NCBI RefSeq assembly: GCF_002760665.1
Contig: NZ_PDOB01000034.1
Location: 1-45,463 of the forward strand
Direction of reading: 5' to 3'
From: Massilia psychrophila
GTDB lineage: Bacteria > Pseudomonadota > Gammaproteobacteria > Burkholderiales > Burkholderiaceae_D
Length of the DNA: 45,463 bases
Shown: one piece after another, positions 1-8,382 of the stretch
Layout of the letters: every line of letters starts with the position of its first letter
How positions within the stretch are numbered: the first letter of the stretch is position 1
The notes under the pieces: model-generated
What the model saw: the letters and a program-made list of their open reading frames with translations, nothing else
Told to the model about the DNA's origin: nothing
Database searches by the model: none
Made by a program: the position numbers and the translations under genes

Positions 1-325
1 TCGCGCTTTGCGGTCAGCAGAAGTCGACGGTCTTTCCCTGCTTGTCGACAGCGCGATAGAGGTATTTCCAGATGCCCTTGACCTTGATGTAGGTTTCATC
101 CATGCGCCAGCTGGTGCCAACCGGGCGCTTGTGTTTGCGGGCCATCTTCTCGACAAGCGGCAAGAAGCGGATTGCCCAACGGTTGATCGACGAATGATCG
201 ACCGACACACCGCGCTCTTGCATCATCTCTTCGAGGTGCCGGTAGCTCAACGGGTAAGCCACGTACCAGCGGATGCAAACCAGGATCACGTCGATCGGGA
301 AGCGCATCCCTTTGAAGTTGAGCAT
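1..325 (-). pseudogene. IS6-family DDE transposase, frameshifted and partial
   Basis: N-terminal ~100 residues of an IS6-type transposase: start MLNFKGMRFP, the family segment IRWYVAYPLSYRHLEEMM, the first catalytic Asp in WRMDETYIKVKG, and the second in YLYRAVDKQGK. The frame runs into TGA at 14-16 after KTVDFC. Restoring one C (TTCCTG instead of TTCTG) gives FLLTAKR, the expected continuation, so a single-base deletion breaks the gene. The catalytic Glu would lie outside the window. Either a true mutation or a short-homopolymer sequencing error. Confidence 0.75.
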
Positions 326-398
326 CTCGATTCATCCAATATCCGGGCGTCATAGTCTACCTGATCAGCAACCATGGTCTGGCTAACGCGACAGAACC
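1..398 (-). mobile_element. IS6-family insertion sequence, 5' part, cut by window edge
   Basis: Left-edge part of an IS6-family element read on the minus strand. The transposase N-terminus lies at 14-325. The probable outer end is near 398, where the minus strand reads GGTTCTGTCGCGTTAGCC, resembling the GGxxCTGT start of IS6-family terminal repeats. Right after it, at about 399, sequence coherent with an IS4-family transposase begins in mid-gene, so this element appears to have inserted into that older IS. The exact end and the 8-bp target duplication cannot be verified because the other end is outside the window. Confidence 0.6.
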
Positions 399-1528
399 GA
401 CGCAGCAACGCATGGCGACATTGCCGGTGGTGCTGTGCCTGCAGGACACGACCGAACTGGACTTCAACGGCCAAGGCGCGTTTGGCCTCGGCCCGTTGAG
501 CTACAAGGCCCAGCGCGGCATGTACCTGCATCCGACCTACGCGGTCACGCCCGCGCGCGAACCGCTGGGCATTATCGACGCGTGGATGTGGGCGCGCGAA
601 AAGAAGGACAAGTCCGGCGCGCGCGGCGGACCGAAGGAAAGTGTGCGCTGGATCGAGGGCTACGAGCGGATCGCGGAGATGGCGGCGCAACTGCCCGGCA
701 CGCGCTTGGTGTATGTGGCCGACCGCGAGGCCGATCTGGTGCCCTTGATGATGCGCGCCCAAGAACTGGCCACGCCAGCCGACTGGCTGGTGCGCGCCAA
801 GCACAACCGCTGCCTGCCCGACGGCGAGAAGCTGTGGCAGCACACGGGCGCGGACGCGCCGATCGGCGAGCTGACGTTCGCGATGGCGGCGCGGCACGGC
901 GTGAAGGCGCGCACGGTGCGTCAGCAACTGTGGGCACGCACGGTGACTCTGCCTGCGGGTAAAGGCACGAACGTCCTCGCCACGTGCGTGATCGCGCGCG
1001 AGATCGGCGCGCCCGATGGCGTCAAGCCGATCGAGCGGCGCTTGCTGACCAACCGCGAAGCCGCCACGCCCGAGGCGGTCGTCGAGCTGATCGACTGGTA
1101 CCGCGCACGCTGGGAAATCGAAATGCTGTTCGACGTGCTCAAGAACGCCTGCCGTGTCGAGGCGCTGCAACTGGGCTCGATAGTGCAGCTTGAACGGGCC
1201 TTGGCGTTGTTCATGGTGGTGGCGTGGCGCATAGCGCGCTTGATGCGTTTGGGCCGGACCTGTCCGGATCTGGATGCGGAACTGTTCTTTGATCCAGATG
1301 AAATTCAAGCGGCCTATCTGCTGCGCAAGAAAACACCGCCGGACAAGCCGCGCTTGAACGACGTTCTGCGCCAGGTCGCCTGCATCGGCGGTTTCCCCGC
1401 CCGCAAGAGCGGTGGCGAGCCCGGCGTCAAGACGGTCTGGCTTGGATTGAAAGATGTTCACGTGGCCGTGGAAACGATACGCGCGTTACGGGAAATTGGC
1501 GCGCTTAACACTTGTGTATAACGAGGTG
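399..1528 (+). mobile_element. IS4-family (IS50/Tn5-like) element, 5'-truncated
   Basis: Remnant of an IS50-like element lacking its left end and transposase N-terminus, apparently removed by insertion of the IS6-family element. The right end is recognisable: the minus strand of 1510-1528 reads CACCTCGTTATACACAAGT. It shares the inner 12 bases TTATACACAAGT with the 19-bp Tn5 outer end as I recall it (13 of 19 positions in all). The transposase stop lies inside this terminal repeat, as in IS50. The right end interrupts the DUF799 gene on the other strand. Confidence 0.75.
412..1521 (+). pseudogene. IS4-family (Tn5-like) transposase, N-terminally truncated
   Basis: 369 residues from the first in-frame ATG; the open frame continues upstream without a start to the junction near 399, so the original N-terminal domain is missing. 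Catalytic signatures are intact: first Asp in LCLQDTTELDF, second in VYVADREADL, and an exact IS4-family Y-(2)-R-(3)-E-(6)-K motif in YRARWEIEMLFDVLK. The C-terminal part resembles the Tn5 dimerisation region and the stop (1519-1521) lies in the terminal repeat. Without the N-terminal DNA-binding part it is probably inactive. Confidence 0.8.
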
Positions 1529-2038
1529 TGTTGAAGCTCCCGCCCAAATCACTCGCCCGTTTCGCAAGTCCACGATCTTGCCTTCGATAGTGACCACGGT
1601 TTGACTGCCAAGCACGAAATAAGTTGTTCCATATTTCTTTACCTTGGGATAGACGGCGGCATCCGCGCCGAAAATGTTGTCCAGTTTATCCGTTGCGACA
1701 TTATGGATATCTTCCGGTACCGTCAGCCCATTTTGTTTAAAAGTCTCATCTACGAGGCTGACCGGCATGACGTAATATCCCGCCTCTGCCAAGGGAAGCG
1801 CAGTCGATGCCATTACTCCGATCGTAGCCTTGACTTCAGGTGTTTCGTTGAGTGGGGGAAGGATCAGGAAAGAAGCTGGACGGCTTCGCTTGAATGCCGT
1901 GTAGTCATAGGGCGCCCTTGGCGTCGCGCAGACGGTCAACAAAGCAATTATTGGGAGCAGCGCCACCGATTTGTTACGCACTTTGACTGGAAAATCTAAG
2001 CTGCATTTTCCTGAAGCGATCAACGTTTGCTGTGTCAT
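1505..2038 (-). pseudogene. DUF799 (GNA1162-like) lipoprotein, 3' end lost to IS insertion
   Basis: Third gene of a csgG-DUF4810-DUF799 operon. A signal peptide with lipobox (LLTVC) precedes the family segments PYDYTAF, FLILPPLNET, AEAGYYVMPVSLVDETFKQNG and FGADAAVYPKVKKYGT. Native similarity stops at about RNGRVIWAGAS (near 1529). The last residues (THLVIHKC) and the stop are encoded by the right end of the IS4-like element. Related proteins, as I recall, are about 215 residues, so roughly 40-50 C-terminal residues are missing. Two starts are possible: ATG at 2038, or GTG at 1981, which gives a more usual short lipoprotein signal peptide. GNA1162-like proteins are outer-membrane-associated lipoproteins; whether this stub functions is unclear. 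Confidence 0.8.
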
Positions 2039-2055
2039 GATTTTTTCTCGTTCAT

Positions 2056-2403
2056 CTACTTCATAAGAAATTCCATGTAATGTGAGGATTCGGGAAATGC
2101 GGCTTTTTCGGCTTTAAATTGCTGCTGTGCGTCTTCGTATTGACCTAACTGCAAGTGCAGCATTGCAATGTGGGCGCGGAATCCTGGTGGCAGGCGAGTT
2201 CCAGCGATTTTCGCTCGCTCGATCTGTGCTTGCATCAGACGAATCTGCTCGCCAGGGTTCGCATCTTCGTGCTTCAAGAATTGGTACACATTTCGCTGGT
2301 AAGCATCCCATTGATACATGGGGGCTGGGGCATGGGCGCAGCCAACCAAACTACCAATGATCAAGCCGCCAATCAGTCGGCCTGCCCAAGGTGAGCACCT
2401 CAT
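2056..2403 (-). CDS. DUF4810 lipoprotein
   Basis: 115-residue predicted lipoprotein: basic start, hydrophobic segment and lipobox SLVGC, then a small helical TPR-like domain (AHIAMLHLQLGQYEDAQQQF, with YMEFLM near the end) typical of DUF4810. It overlaps the end of the csgG-like gene by 4 bases, and the DUF799 gene begins 17 bases after its stop, so the three are translated as one operon. The trio CsgG/DUF4810/DUF799 recurs in many Proteobacteria and is thought to form an envelope lipoprotein assembly; the exact role is unknown. Confidence 0.85.
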   Translation of the reverse strand: MRCSPWAGRLIGGLIIGSLVGCAHAPAPMYQWDAYQRNVYQFLKHEDANPGEQIRLMQAQIERAKIAGTRLPPGFRAHIAMLHLQLGQYEDAQQQFKAEKAAFPESSHYMEFLMK

Positions 2404-3083
2404 TTCGGGGCTCCCTGCGTCTGGGTTTGCCCCTGACCGGCGTCCAGCCCCGAGACCAGATTGTTGACCGCTTCACGCATAGCCAGATCGAGCACTTTTC
2501 CATTGAGCGTCGCGTCATACCCGGCAGTGCTGCCGAAACCGATGACCTCCCGATTCGATAATTCATACTCACCGGCACCTTGAGCGGAGTAGACCACCTC
2601 AGAAGTCAGGCTATTGACGATATTGAGCGTCACTTTTGCGTAAGCGCTTTGCGACTTGCCGCGGCCGAGCAGGCCAAATAACTGACGATCGCCGACATCT
2701 TTCCGACCAAATTCAGAAATAGCACCCGTAACCAGGTAATCCGCGCCGCGAATGGCCTGCTGACGGGCCTGGTATTGCGCTTCCTGTTTGCCTTCTGTAA
2801 GGTTGTCGCGATCAAGGACGTTAAATCGATGGGATTGCTGAAGGTGAGCGACAAGCGTCGACTTAGCCTGGGCGCCCAACCGATCCTCGCCATCTGTAAA
2901 GATTCCGCGCATAAATGGCGAACGATTGTCAAATTTGCCGACCGATACCAGAGTCCGTGCGCCCCGATACGGCGCGTTTGCCGAATCAACCTTTGCCACT
3001 GTCAACGTGCGTGACGATTCAGTCGCGCACCCACCAAGAACCGTTAGACCAATTGCAACGCACACCATATTTACACGAAACAT
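2400..3083 (-). CDS. CsgG/HfaB-family outer-membrane lipoprotein
   Basis: 227 residues. N-terminal signal peptide with lipobox VLGGC, then CsgG-family features: VSVGKFDNRS, LVAHLQQSHRFNVLDRDNL, ADYLVTGAISEF, and a C-terminal REAVNNLV helix. CsgG proteins form outer-membrane secretion channels for curli or assist holdfast anchoring, but this one sits with DUF4810 and DUF799 lipoproteins and no curli subunits, so a curli role is not implied. The ATG at 3083 is preceded by AAGGAAAA at good spacing. First gene of the operon; base composition is lower in GC than the flanking core genes, which together with the adjoining IS elements hints at transfer. Confidence 0.88.
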   Translation of the reverse strand: MFRVNMVCVAIGLTVLGGCATESSRTLTVAKVDSANAPYRGARTLVSVGKFDNRSPFMRGIFTDGEDRLGAQAKSTLVAHLQQSHRFNVLDRDNLTEGKQEAQYQARQQAIRGADYLVTGAISEFGRKDVGDRQLFGLLGRGKSQSAYAKVTLNIVNSLTSEVVYSAQGAGEYELSNREVIGFGSTAGYDATLNGKVLDLAMREAVNNLVSGLDAGQGQTQTQGAPK

Positions 3084-3352
3084 ATCTGTTTTCCTTATAG
3101 TTATTTGGTTTAAATTTTATGCGATACATGAACGCGCAAACAAAATATACAACGAGTTAAGTTGCAATTTTGCAATGATGATATTTTGTCCAGTCTAAAA
3201 AATACAGCAACATCTTTTCAGATCGAATTATTTCGAATTGAAAAGGTTCGATTTCTAAATTTGGTGTCGCCATTTCAAAAGCCGGTGGGAAATGGCTCGC
3301 TTAGAATGAATCAACGCGATTTTCCCGACTTTTCCCAGCAGAGGCAGCAGCC
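3084..3352. promoter_or_regulatory. AT-rich divergent intergenic region with csgG-operon promoter
   Basis: AT-rich 269-bp region between the divergent csgG-like operon and the ThDP enzyme gene. For the minus-strand operon a plausible sigma70 promoter is -35 TTGTTT (3138-3143) and -10 TAAAAT (3114-3119) with an 18-bp spacer. For the plus-strand gene only a -10-like TAGAAT at 3302-3307 is visible, without a clear -35. No operator-like dyad stood out. Confidence 0.4.
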
Positions 3353-5053
3353 ATGACCCACCCATCCCGCAGCGGCGGCCAGATCCTGGTCGACGCACTC
3401 AAGATCCACGGCGTCGACCTCGCCTTTGGCGTGCCCGGCGAGAGCTACCTCGACGTGCTCGACGCGCTGCACGACTCGAGCATCCGTTTCATCGTCAACC
3501 GCCAGGAAGGCGGCGCCGCCTTCATGGCCGAAGCGTACGGCAAGATGACGGGCCGGCCGGGGATCTGCTTCGTCACGCGCGGGCCGGGCGCCACCAACGC
3601 CGCCATTGGCGTGCACACCGCGTTCCAGGATTCGACGCCGATGATCCTGTTCATCGGCCAGGTCGGGCTCGACTTCGCCGACCGCGAGGCGTTCCAGGAG
3701 ATCGATTACCGCCGCATGTACGGCCAGATGGCCAAGTGGGTGGCGCAGATCGACCGCGCCGAGCGCATCCCCGAATACATCGCGCGCGCCTTCCAGGTCG
3801 CCACCAGCGGCCGTCCCGGCCCGGTGGTGCTGGCGCTGCCGGAAGACATGCTGGTGTCGATGGCCGCGGTGGCCGACACCCGGCGCTATCATGCGGTGCA
3901 GGCGTCGCCGTCAAGCTTTCAAGTCGACACGCTGCGCGCCATGCTGGCGCAAGCCAGCCGCCCGCTGCTGCTGCTCGGCGGCGGCACCTGGACCGCCCAG
4001 GCCTGCGCCGACGTGCAGCGCTTTGCCGAGGCGAATGCGCTGCCGGTGGCGTGCGCCTTCCGCTTCCAGGACCTGCTCGACAACTTTCATCCGAATTACA
4101 TCGGCGACGTCGGCATCGGCATCAATCCGAAGCTGGCCGCGCGGGTACGCGATTGCGACCTGTTGATCGCGTTCGGCCCGCGCCTGGGCGAGATGACGAC
4201 GAGCGGCTATTCGCTGCTGGCGTCGCCGGTGCCGCTGCAGTCGCTCGTGCACATCCATCCCGCCGCGGAGGAACTGGGCAGCGTCTACCAGGCCGACCTG
4301 ATGATCAACAGCGGCGCGCCGCAGGCGGCGGCGATGCTGGCGGCGATGGCGCCGGTCAATAGCGAATCATGGCGCCACAGCGCGGCCGAGGCGAAGGCCG
4401 AATTGGCAGAGTACCAGCAGCAGCCGCCGATTTTCACCGATGGCGGCGCCCCTCTCGACCTGTGGCAACTGGTGCAGCAGCTGATGGCGGCGGTGCCGAA
4501 AGACGCCATCATCACCAACGGCGCCGGCAATTACGCGACGTGGGCGCACCGCTTCTACCGCTACGGCGGCATGCGCACCCAGCTCGCGCCCACCAGCGGC
4601 GCAATGGGCTATGGCGTACCGGCCGGGATCGCCGCCAAGATCATCGACCCGCAGCGCACCGTCATCACCTTTGCCGGCGACGGCGAGTACATGATGAACG
4701 GCCAGGAACTGGCCACCGCCGTGCAGTACGGGGCCGGGGTAGTCATCATCGTCTTCAACAACAGCATGTTCGGCACCATCCGCATGCACCAGGAGCGCGG
4801 TTATCCGGGACGGGTATCGGGCACCAGTTTGCACAATCCCGATTTCGCGGCGCTGGCGCAAGCGTACGGCGCGCACGGCGAAGTGGTCGAGACGACCGCG
4901 CAATTCGGCCCGGCTCTGGTGCGCGCGCTCGAGCACACCAGGACGCGCCAATTGCCGGCGGTCATCGAGCTGCGCTATGACGGCAACCTGATCACGCCGA
5001 ACGCGACGTTGACAACGATCCGGGCGATGGCGCAAAAAGAGAAAGATCGATAG
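3353..5053 (+). CDS. ThDP-dependent acetolactate-synthase-like enzyme
   Basis: 566 residues with the three-domain fold of the acetolactate synthase/benzoylformate decarboxylase superfamily. The N-terminal PYR domain has the catalytic Glu in VNRQEGGAAF (about residue 52) and the segment TRGPGATNAAIG. A central domain follows, then a C-terminal PP domain with the Mg-ThDP motif starting FAGDGEYMMNGQE and ending FNNSMFGTI. It lacks a neighbouring small regulatory subunit (ilvH), so it is unlikely to be the biosynthetic acetolactate synthase; the substrate cannot be assigned from sequence. The start has an AGAGG-type ribosome site a few bases upstream. Monocistronic by context. Confidence 0.85.
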   Translation: MTHPSRSGGQILVDALKIHGVDLAFGVPGESYLDVLDALHDSSIRFIVNRQEGGAAFMAEAYGKMTGRPGICFVTRGPGATNAAIGVHTAFQDSTPMILFIGQVGLDFADREAFQEIDYRRMYGQMAKWVAQIDRAERIPEYIARAFQVATSGRPGPVVLALPEDMLVSMAAVADTRRYHAVQASPSSFQVDTLRAMLAQASRPLLLLGGGTWTAQACADVQRFAEANALPVACAFRFQDLLDNFHPNYIGDVGIGINPKLAARVRDCDLLIAFGPRLGEMTTSGYSLLASPVPLQSLVHIHPAAEELGSVYQADLMINSGAPQAAAMLAAMAPVNSESWRHSAAEAKAELAEYQQQPPIFTDGGAPLDLWQLVQQLMAAVPKDAIITNGAGNYATWAHRFYRYGGMRTQLAPTSGAMGYGVPAGIAAKIIDPQRTVITFAGDGEYMMNGQELATAVQYGAGVVIIVFNNSMFGTIRMHQERGYPGRVSGTSLHNPDFAALAQAYGAHGEVVETTAQFGPALVRALEHTRTRQLPAVIELRYDGNLITPNATLTTIRAMAQKEKDR

Positions 5054-5073
5054 CAGCTGGAGGACACCGCCGG

Positions 5074-5265
5074 CTACTCGAGACCGAGTTCGGGCGGCAG
5101 CGGCAACGGCTTGTCGTGCACGCTGACCTGGCCCACCGGGCTGGTAAAAAACAACGCAATGAGGGCAATGAACAAGGCGCACAGCAAGGAGCGCAAGGTG
5201 CGGGCGCCGCGCACCACCACCTTGTCGCTCCAAATCATGCGCCTGAGATATCCTGATATCTTCAT
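5074..5265 (-). CDS. small single-span membrane protein, unknown function
   Basis: 63 residues: basic N-terminus (MKISGYLRRMIWSDK), one hydrophobic helix (LLCALFIALIALFF), then a short proline-rich tail ending PPELGLE. A strong AGGGGG ribosome site lies just before the ATG. Convergent with the ThDP gene and not obviously tied to any neighbour. Not recognised; probably a real lineage-restricted inner-membrane peptide, judged by the ribosome site and the segment layout. Confidence 0.55.
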   Translation of the reverse strand: MKISGYLRRMIWSDKVVVRGARTLRSLLCALFIALIALFFTSPVGQVSVHDKPLPLPPELGLE

Positions 5266-5350
5266 GATTGCCCCCTGGCCGATGCAAAGCCCGAAAACAG
5301 TTATAGCAGCAGCAAGGGGTTTTCAACTGATCTGCATCAAACGTGCGCGC

Positions 5351-5797
5351 CTACTTGTTCGCGGCGCGCTTGAGCCAGCGAATGACCGCTCCAATCAGGG
5401 GCAACTTCTCGTATAACTCTTCGGCGGCATCCCAATAATCCCGGTGCAACTGAACCGCCCCGGCGGCGTCGAAGCGCAGGTGGGTGGCGCCGCGGATGCA
5501 CTGGCGCCCATCGGCAAAGCGCTTCATGCGAAACGTGAACTGCCACACCAGGAAGGCGTCGGCGCCCTGCAGCACGCGGGTGCCGACGACAAAACGCGGC
5601 TCATGCACCTGCTCGAACATGTGAGCGAAGATGGCGACGATGGCGTCGATCCCGCGCACCTCGTTGAACGGATCCTTGAACTGCGCATCGGCTGCATAGA
5701 TGGCCGGCAGCTGCGCCAGCGACGCCTCGCTGAGGTTTTCGTAGAACTGCACCAGGCGTTCGAGTTCGGTTTCGTACGTGTGGAGTGCGTCGATCAT
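5351..5797 (-). CDS. SnoaL-like / NTF2-fold protein
   Basis: 148 residues, small alpha+beta NTF2-like domain (SnoaL superfamily): N-terminal helices (LERLVQFYENLS, LAQLPAIYAADAQFKDPF) followed by sheet segments (FVVGTRVLQGADAFLVWQF, THLRFDAAGAVQLHRDYWD). The ATG at 5797 overlaps the SDR stop (ATGA), showing translational coupling. Last gene of the eight-gene cluster opposite the CarH-like regulator. Close relatives are annotated only as nuclear transport factor 2 family proteins; it may bind or isomerise a lipid-derived substrate, but that is inference. Confidence 0.82.
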   Translation of the reverse strand: MIDALHTYETELERLVQFYENLSEASLAQLPAIYAADAQFKDPFNEVRGIDAIVAIFAHMFEQVHEPRFVVGTRVLQGADAFLVWQFTFRMKRFADGRQCIRGATHLRFDAAGAVQLHRDYWDAAEELYEKLPLIGAVIRWLKRAANK

Positions 5798-6561
5798 AAG
5801 CCAGTCACCCGGTGGATCAGCCAGAAATACCAGCGGTACGGCAGCAGCCGCGCCAGCCGCAGGCTGTTGGTAAAGCGCTTTGGAAAATGGATATGGAACT
5901 GGCCGCGCCGGATGCCGTCGACCATGGCGGCGGCGGCTTGGTCCGCGCTCATCAACGCCGGCATGTGAAAATCGTTCTGCTTCGTGAGCGGCGTGTCGAC
6001 AAAGCCGGGATTGATCTGGTAGACCGCGATGCCGCGCGGGTGCAGGTCGAGGTACAGCGACTCGGTCAGGTTGATCAGCGCCGCCTTGGTCGGGCCGTAC
6101 ACCAGCGCCTTCGGCAAGCCGCCGTATCCCGCCACCGAGGCGACGATGCCGATGCCACCAAAGCCTTGCGCGAGCAGCAGCGGCAGCACCGCATCCAGGC
6201 AGTTGAACACGCCGCGCAGGTTCAGGTCGATCATCGCGTTGGCTTGCGCCAGGTCGAAGCTGTCGGCCCGCATCTCGTTGTAGCCGCCGGCCAGCACCAG
6301 CACCAGGTCGACGCCGCCCCACGCGGCATTGATCTGGTCGCGCGCGCGCAGCACGCTGGCGTGGTCTGTGATGTCGAGCGGCGCGGCCAGCGCGTGTGGA
6401 TCAACCTTGGCCGCATTTTGAATCGCCTCGGCGTTGCGGGCCGACAGCGCGACGCGGGCGCCGAGCCGCAGCAACTGGCCGGCGCAAGCGGCGCCAATAC
6501 CGCTGGAAGCGCCGATCAGCCACACCCGCTTGCCGGTCCAGTCGTCGATGCGCGGATTCAT
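5794..6561 (-). CDS. short-chain dehydrogenase/reductase (SDR)
   Basis: 255 residues, classical SDR. The Rossmann glycine motif is GASSGIG near residue 17, the Asp that contacts adenine is in PLDITDHA, the structural NAG-type motif appears as VLAGG, and the catalytic Ser (ASVAG) and Tyr-x3-Lys (YGPTK) are present. Its start overlaps the DUF3833 stop (ATGA) and its stop overlaps the SnoaL-like start. In this cluster it probably acts on a fatty-acyl or lipid-derived carbonyl or alcohol; the substrate is not visible from sequence. Confidence 0.88.
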   Translation of the reverse strand: MNPRIDDWTGKRVWLIGASSGIGAACAGQLLRLGARVALSARNAEAIQNAAKVDPHALAAPLDITDHASVLRARDQINAAWGGVDLVLVLAGGYNEMRADSFDLAQANAMIDLNLRGVFNCLDAVLPLLLAQGFGGIGIVASVAGYGGLPKALVYGPTKAALINLTESLYLDLHPRGIAVYQINPGFVDTPLTKQNDFHMPALMSADQAAAAMVDGIRRGQFHIHFPKRFTNSLRLARLLPYRWYFWLIHRVTGL

Positions 6562-7097
6562 CGTTTGCTAAACGACAGCGTGACGCTGCCGAGGTTGATG
6601 CCGAATTTGCTCATCGCGGTGCGGTTCAGCATCACCTTGTCGTCGATCAGGAACATCCAGTCTTCCATGTCGACGTTGTAGACCTTGTCGCCGACCGGCT
6701 GCGCCAGCACGTACTTCCAGCGCAACGCGTTGCCCGAGACGACGCCGTGCGCGACGCCGATCACGTCCGGCGCCGTCGCAGTAAAGGTGCCGGGGCCGGT
6801 CTTGGTCAAGGTCCACACCCGCTTCTGCCTGGTGCCGTCGGAATAGGTAAAATCTTCGTCGAGGGTGCCGGTGTCGCCCTGCCAGCGGCAGCGCATCACC
6901 ACCACGAAGCGCTTGACGACTTCGCCCGAGCGGTCCTGGAACATGCCGTGGGCGTCGAGGGTACCGTTAAAATAAGTCTGGATGTCGAGCCGCGGCTGCG
7001 CGGCTGCATACTGTTCCGGCCGCGGTCCCGAGCAGGCGGCCAGCATGGTGGCAAAGGTGGCAAGTACGGCCGCGCCGGCCAAGTGTTTGAGGTTCAT
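6558..7097 (-). CDS. DUF3833 lipoprotein
   Basis: 179 residues with a lipoprotein signal peptide (lipobox LAAC) followed by a DUF3833 domain: IQTYFNGTLDAHGMFQDRSG, VVVMRCRW, GTLDEDFTYSDGT, GVVSGNALRWKYVL and DDKVMLNRTAMSKFG. DUF3833 proteins are periplasmic, lipocalin-like in segment pattern, and commonly sit with Cfa/DUF1365/FAD-oxidoreductase genes. Starts 28 bases after the transporter stop with an AAGGAAG ribosome site. Suggested role: handling a modified lipid at the membrane (inference). Confidence 0.85.
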   Translation of the reverse strand: MNLKHLAGAAVLATFATMLAACSGPRPEQYAAAQPRLDIQTYFNGTLDAHGMFQDRSGEVVKRFVVVMRCRWQGDTGTLDEDFTYSDGTRQKRVWTLTKTGPGTFTATAPDVIGVAHGVVSGNALRWKYVLAQPVGDKVYNVDMEDWMFLIDDKVMLNRTAMSKFGINLGSVTLSFSKR

Positions 7098-7125
7098 GAG
7101 CTTCCTTTTAAATTAGTCAATCAAT

Positions 7126-8382
7126 TTAGCAATCTCGCAGCGGCGCGCGCCACAGCATTGCGGCCGCCACCAGTTTCATGGCACACGGCAGCAGCGCGTA
7201 GGCGCCGGCCAGCGCACCGGTGCCGGCCTGCTGACCGGGCACGTAGCCGAACCACCCCAGCAGCGGCAACGCGATGCCGGCCGCCAGCGCCAGTGTCATT
7301 TGCACGCCCCAGTTCCACACGCCGAAATAGGCCGCTTCCCTGCCCCCCGTTTGCCCCGACCGTTGACCCGAACCCTGGCCGTTTCTCGCGATCACGCCGG
7401 CCAGCAGCGCCGGCGGCAGTGCCAGGTCGGCGCCCAGCGCCAGTCCCGACAGGATGCAGATCGCGCCGAACGGCAGCGCCGCGCCGGGCCCCAGGCCAAA
7501 GGCCCAGACGAACACCAGGCTTGACGCGAGCATCGCGCCGGCCCAGGCGCGCGCTTCGCCGAAGCGCCGCGCCAGCGCAATCCACAACGGCATCGACAGC
7601 GCCGCCGCGCAGAAGTACAGGATCAGGAACATACCGGAAAGCGGGGCCAGCCGCAGACGGTCGCCGGCAAAAAACAGGAACAGCGTGGCGGGAATCGCCG
7701 ACGCGACACCATTGACCAGCAGCACCGCAAACAGCGCGCGAAAGCGCGGCTCGGCGAACGGCGCGGCCAGCGCGCGCCAGTGCAGCACGGGCGCGCGCTG
7801 GACGGCGGTGGCGGGCCGCACGGCTTTGGCCAGCAGTGCGGCGCCCACCGCCAGCGCGGCGCAAAACGCCAGCGACAGGCCGTCGTAGCCGGCCAGCGTG
7901 GTGACGGCGGCGGCCAGCACCACGCCGGCCAGGCCGCAGGCCTCGCGCACGCCCGTCACGCGCGCCCGATCCGACTGTGCGCCGGTCAACGCCGCGCCCC
8001 AGCTCTGGTGCGCGATGGTGGCCAGGCTGAAACCGAAGTACACCAGCATCAAGGTGGCGCCGAACCAGGCCAGCGTGGCGCCGCCGGCCATCGCCGGTGG
8101 ATGGAACAGCCCGAGGAAACCGGCCAGCAGCAGCGGCAACGCGAGCGCGATGTAGCGGACGTAGGCGCCGCGTCCGCGTTCGATCCACCAGCCCAGCAGC
8201 GGGTCGATGAAGGCGGCGGCGATGCGCGCTACCAGCAGCGCGACGCCGATCGAGGCCAGCGGCAGGCCGGCGCGCTCGGCATAGAACTGCGGCAGGTAGA
8301 CGTAGATGGGCAGCGCAACCATGGCGAGCGGCAGCCCGAAAAAGCCGTAGCACAGCAGGTTGGGCAGCCCGAGCGGCTTCAT
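7126..8382 (-). CDS. MFS/GPH-type membrane transporter
   Basis: 418 residues with about 12 hydrophobic helices, MFS_2 (glycoside-pentoside-hexuronide type) organisation: FGLPLAMVALPIYVYLPQFY at the N-terminus, IDPLLGWWIERGRG in the first cytoplasmic loop, and a second half beginning around ALAAPFAEPRFRALF. The start overlaps the upstream stop as ATGA. Located inside the Cfa/DUF1365/FAD cluster, it may move a lipid or lipid precursor, although the family was first known for sugars; the substrate is unassigned. Confidence 0.85.
   Translation of the reverse strand: MKPLGLPNLLCYGFFGLPLAMVALPIYVYLPQFYAERAGLPLASIGVALLVARIAAAFIDPLLGWWIERGRGAYVRYIALALPLLLAGFLGLFHPPAMAGGATLAWFGATLMLVYFGFSLATIAHQSWGAALTGAQSDRARVTGVREACGLAGVVLAAAVTTLAGYDGLSLAFCAALAVGAALLAKAVRPATAVQRAPVLHWRALAAPFAEPRFRALFAVLLVNGVASAIPATLFLFFAGDRLRLAPLSGMFLILYFCAAALSMPLWIALARRFGEARAWAGAMLASSLVFVWAFGLGPGAALPFGAICILSGLALGADLALPPALLAGVIARNGQGSGQRSGQTGGREAAYFGVWNWGVQMTLALAAGIALPLLGWFGYVPGQQAGTGALAGAYALLPCAMKLVAAAMLWRAPLRDC

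Noticed and set aside
286-1461. 391-residue open frame on the minus strand opposite the IS4-like transposase
   Set aside because: Low-complexity Arg/His/Gln-rich translation typical of the antisense frame of a GC-rich gene; the plus frame has intact DDE motifs.
5111-5416. 101-residue plus frame after the ThDP gene
   Set aside because: Antisense to the small membrane protein that has a strong ribosome site; no motifs.
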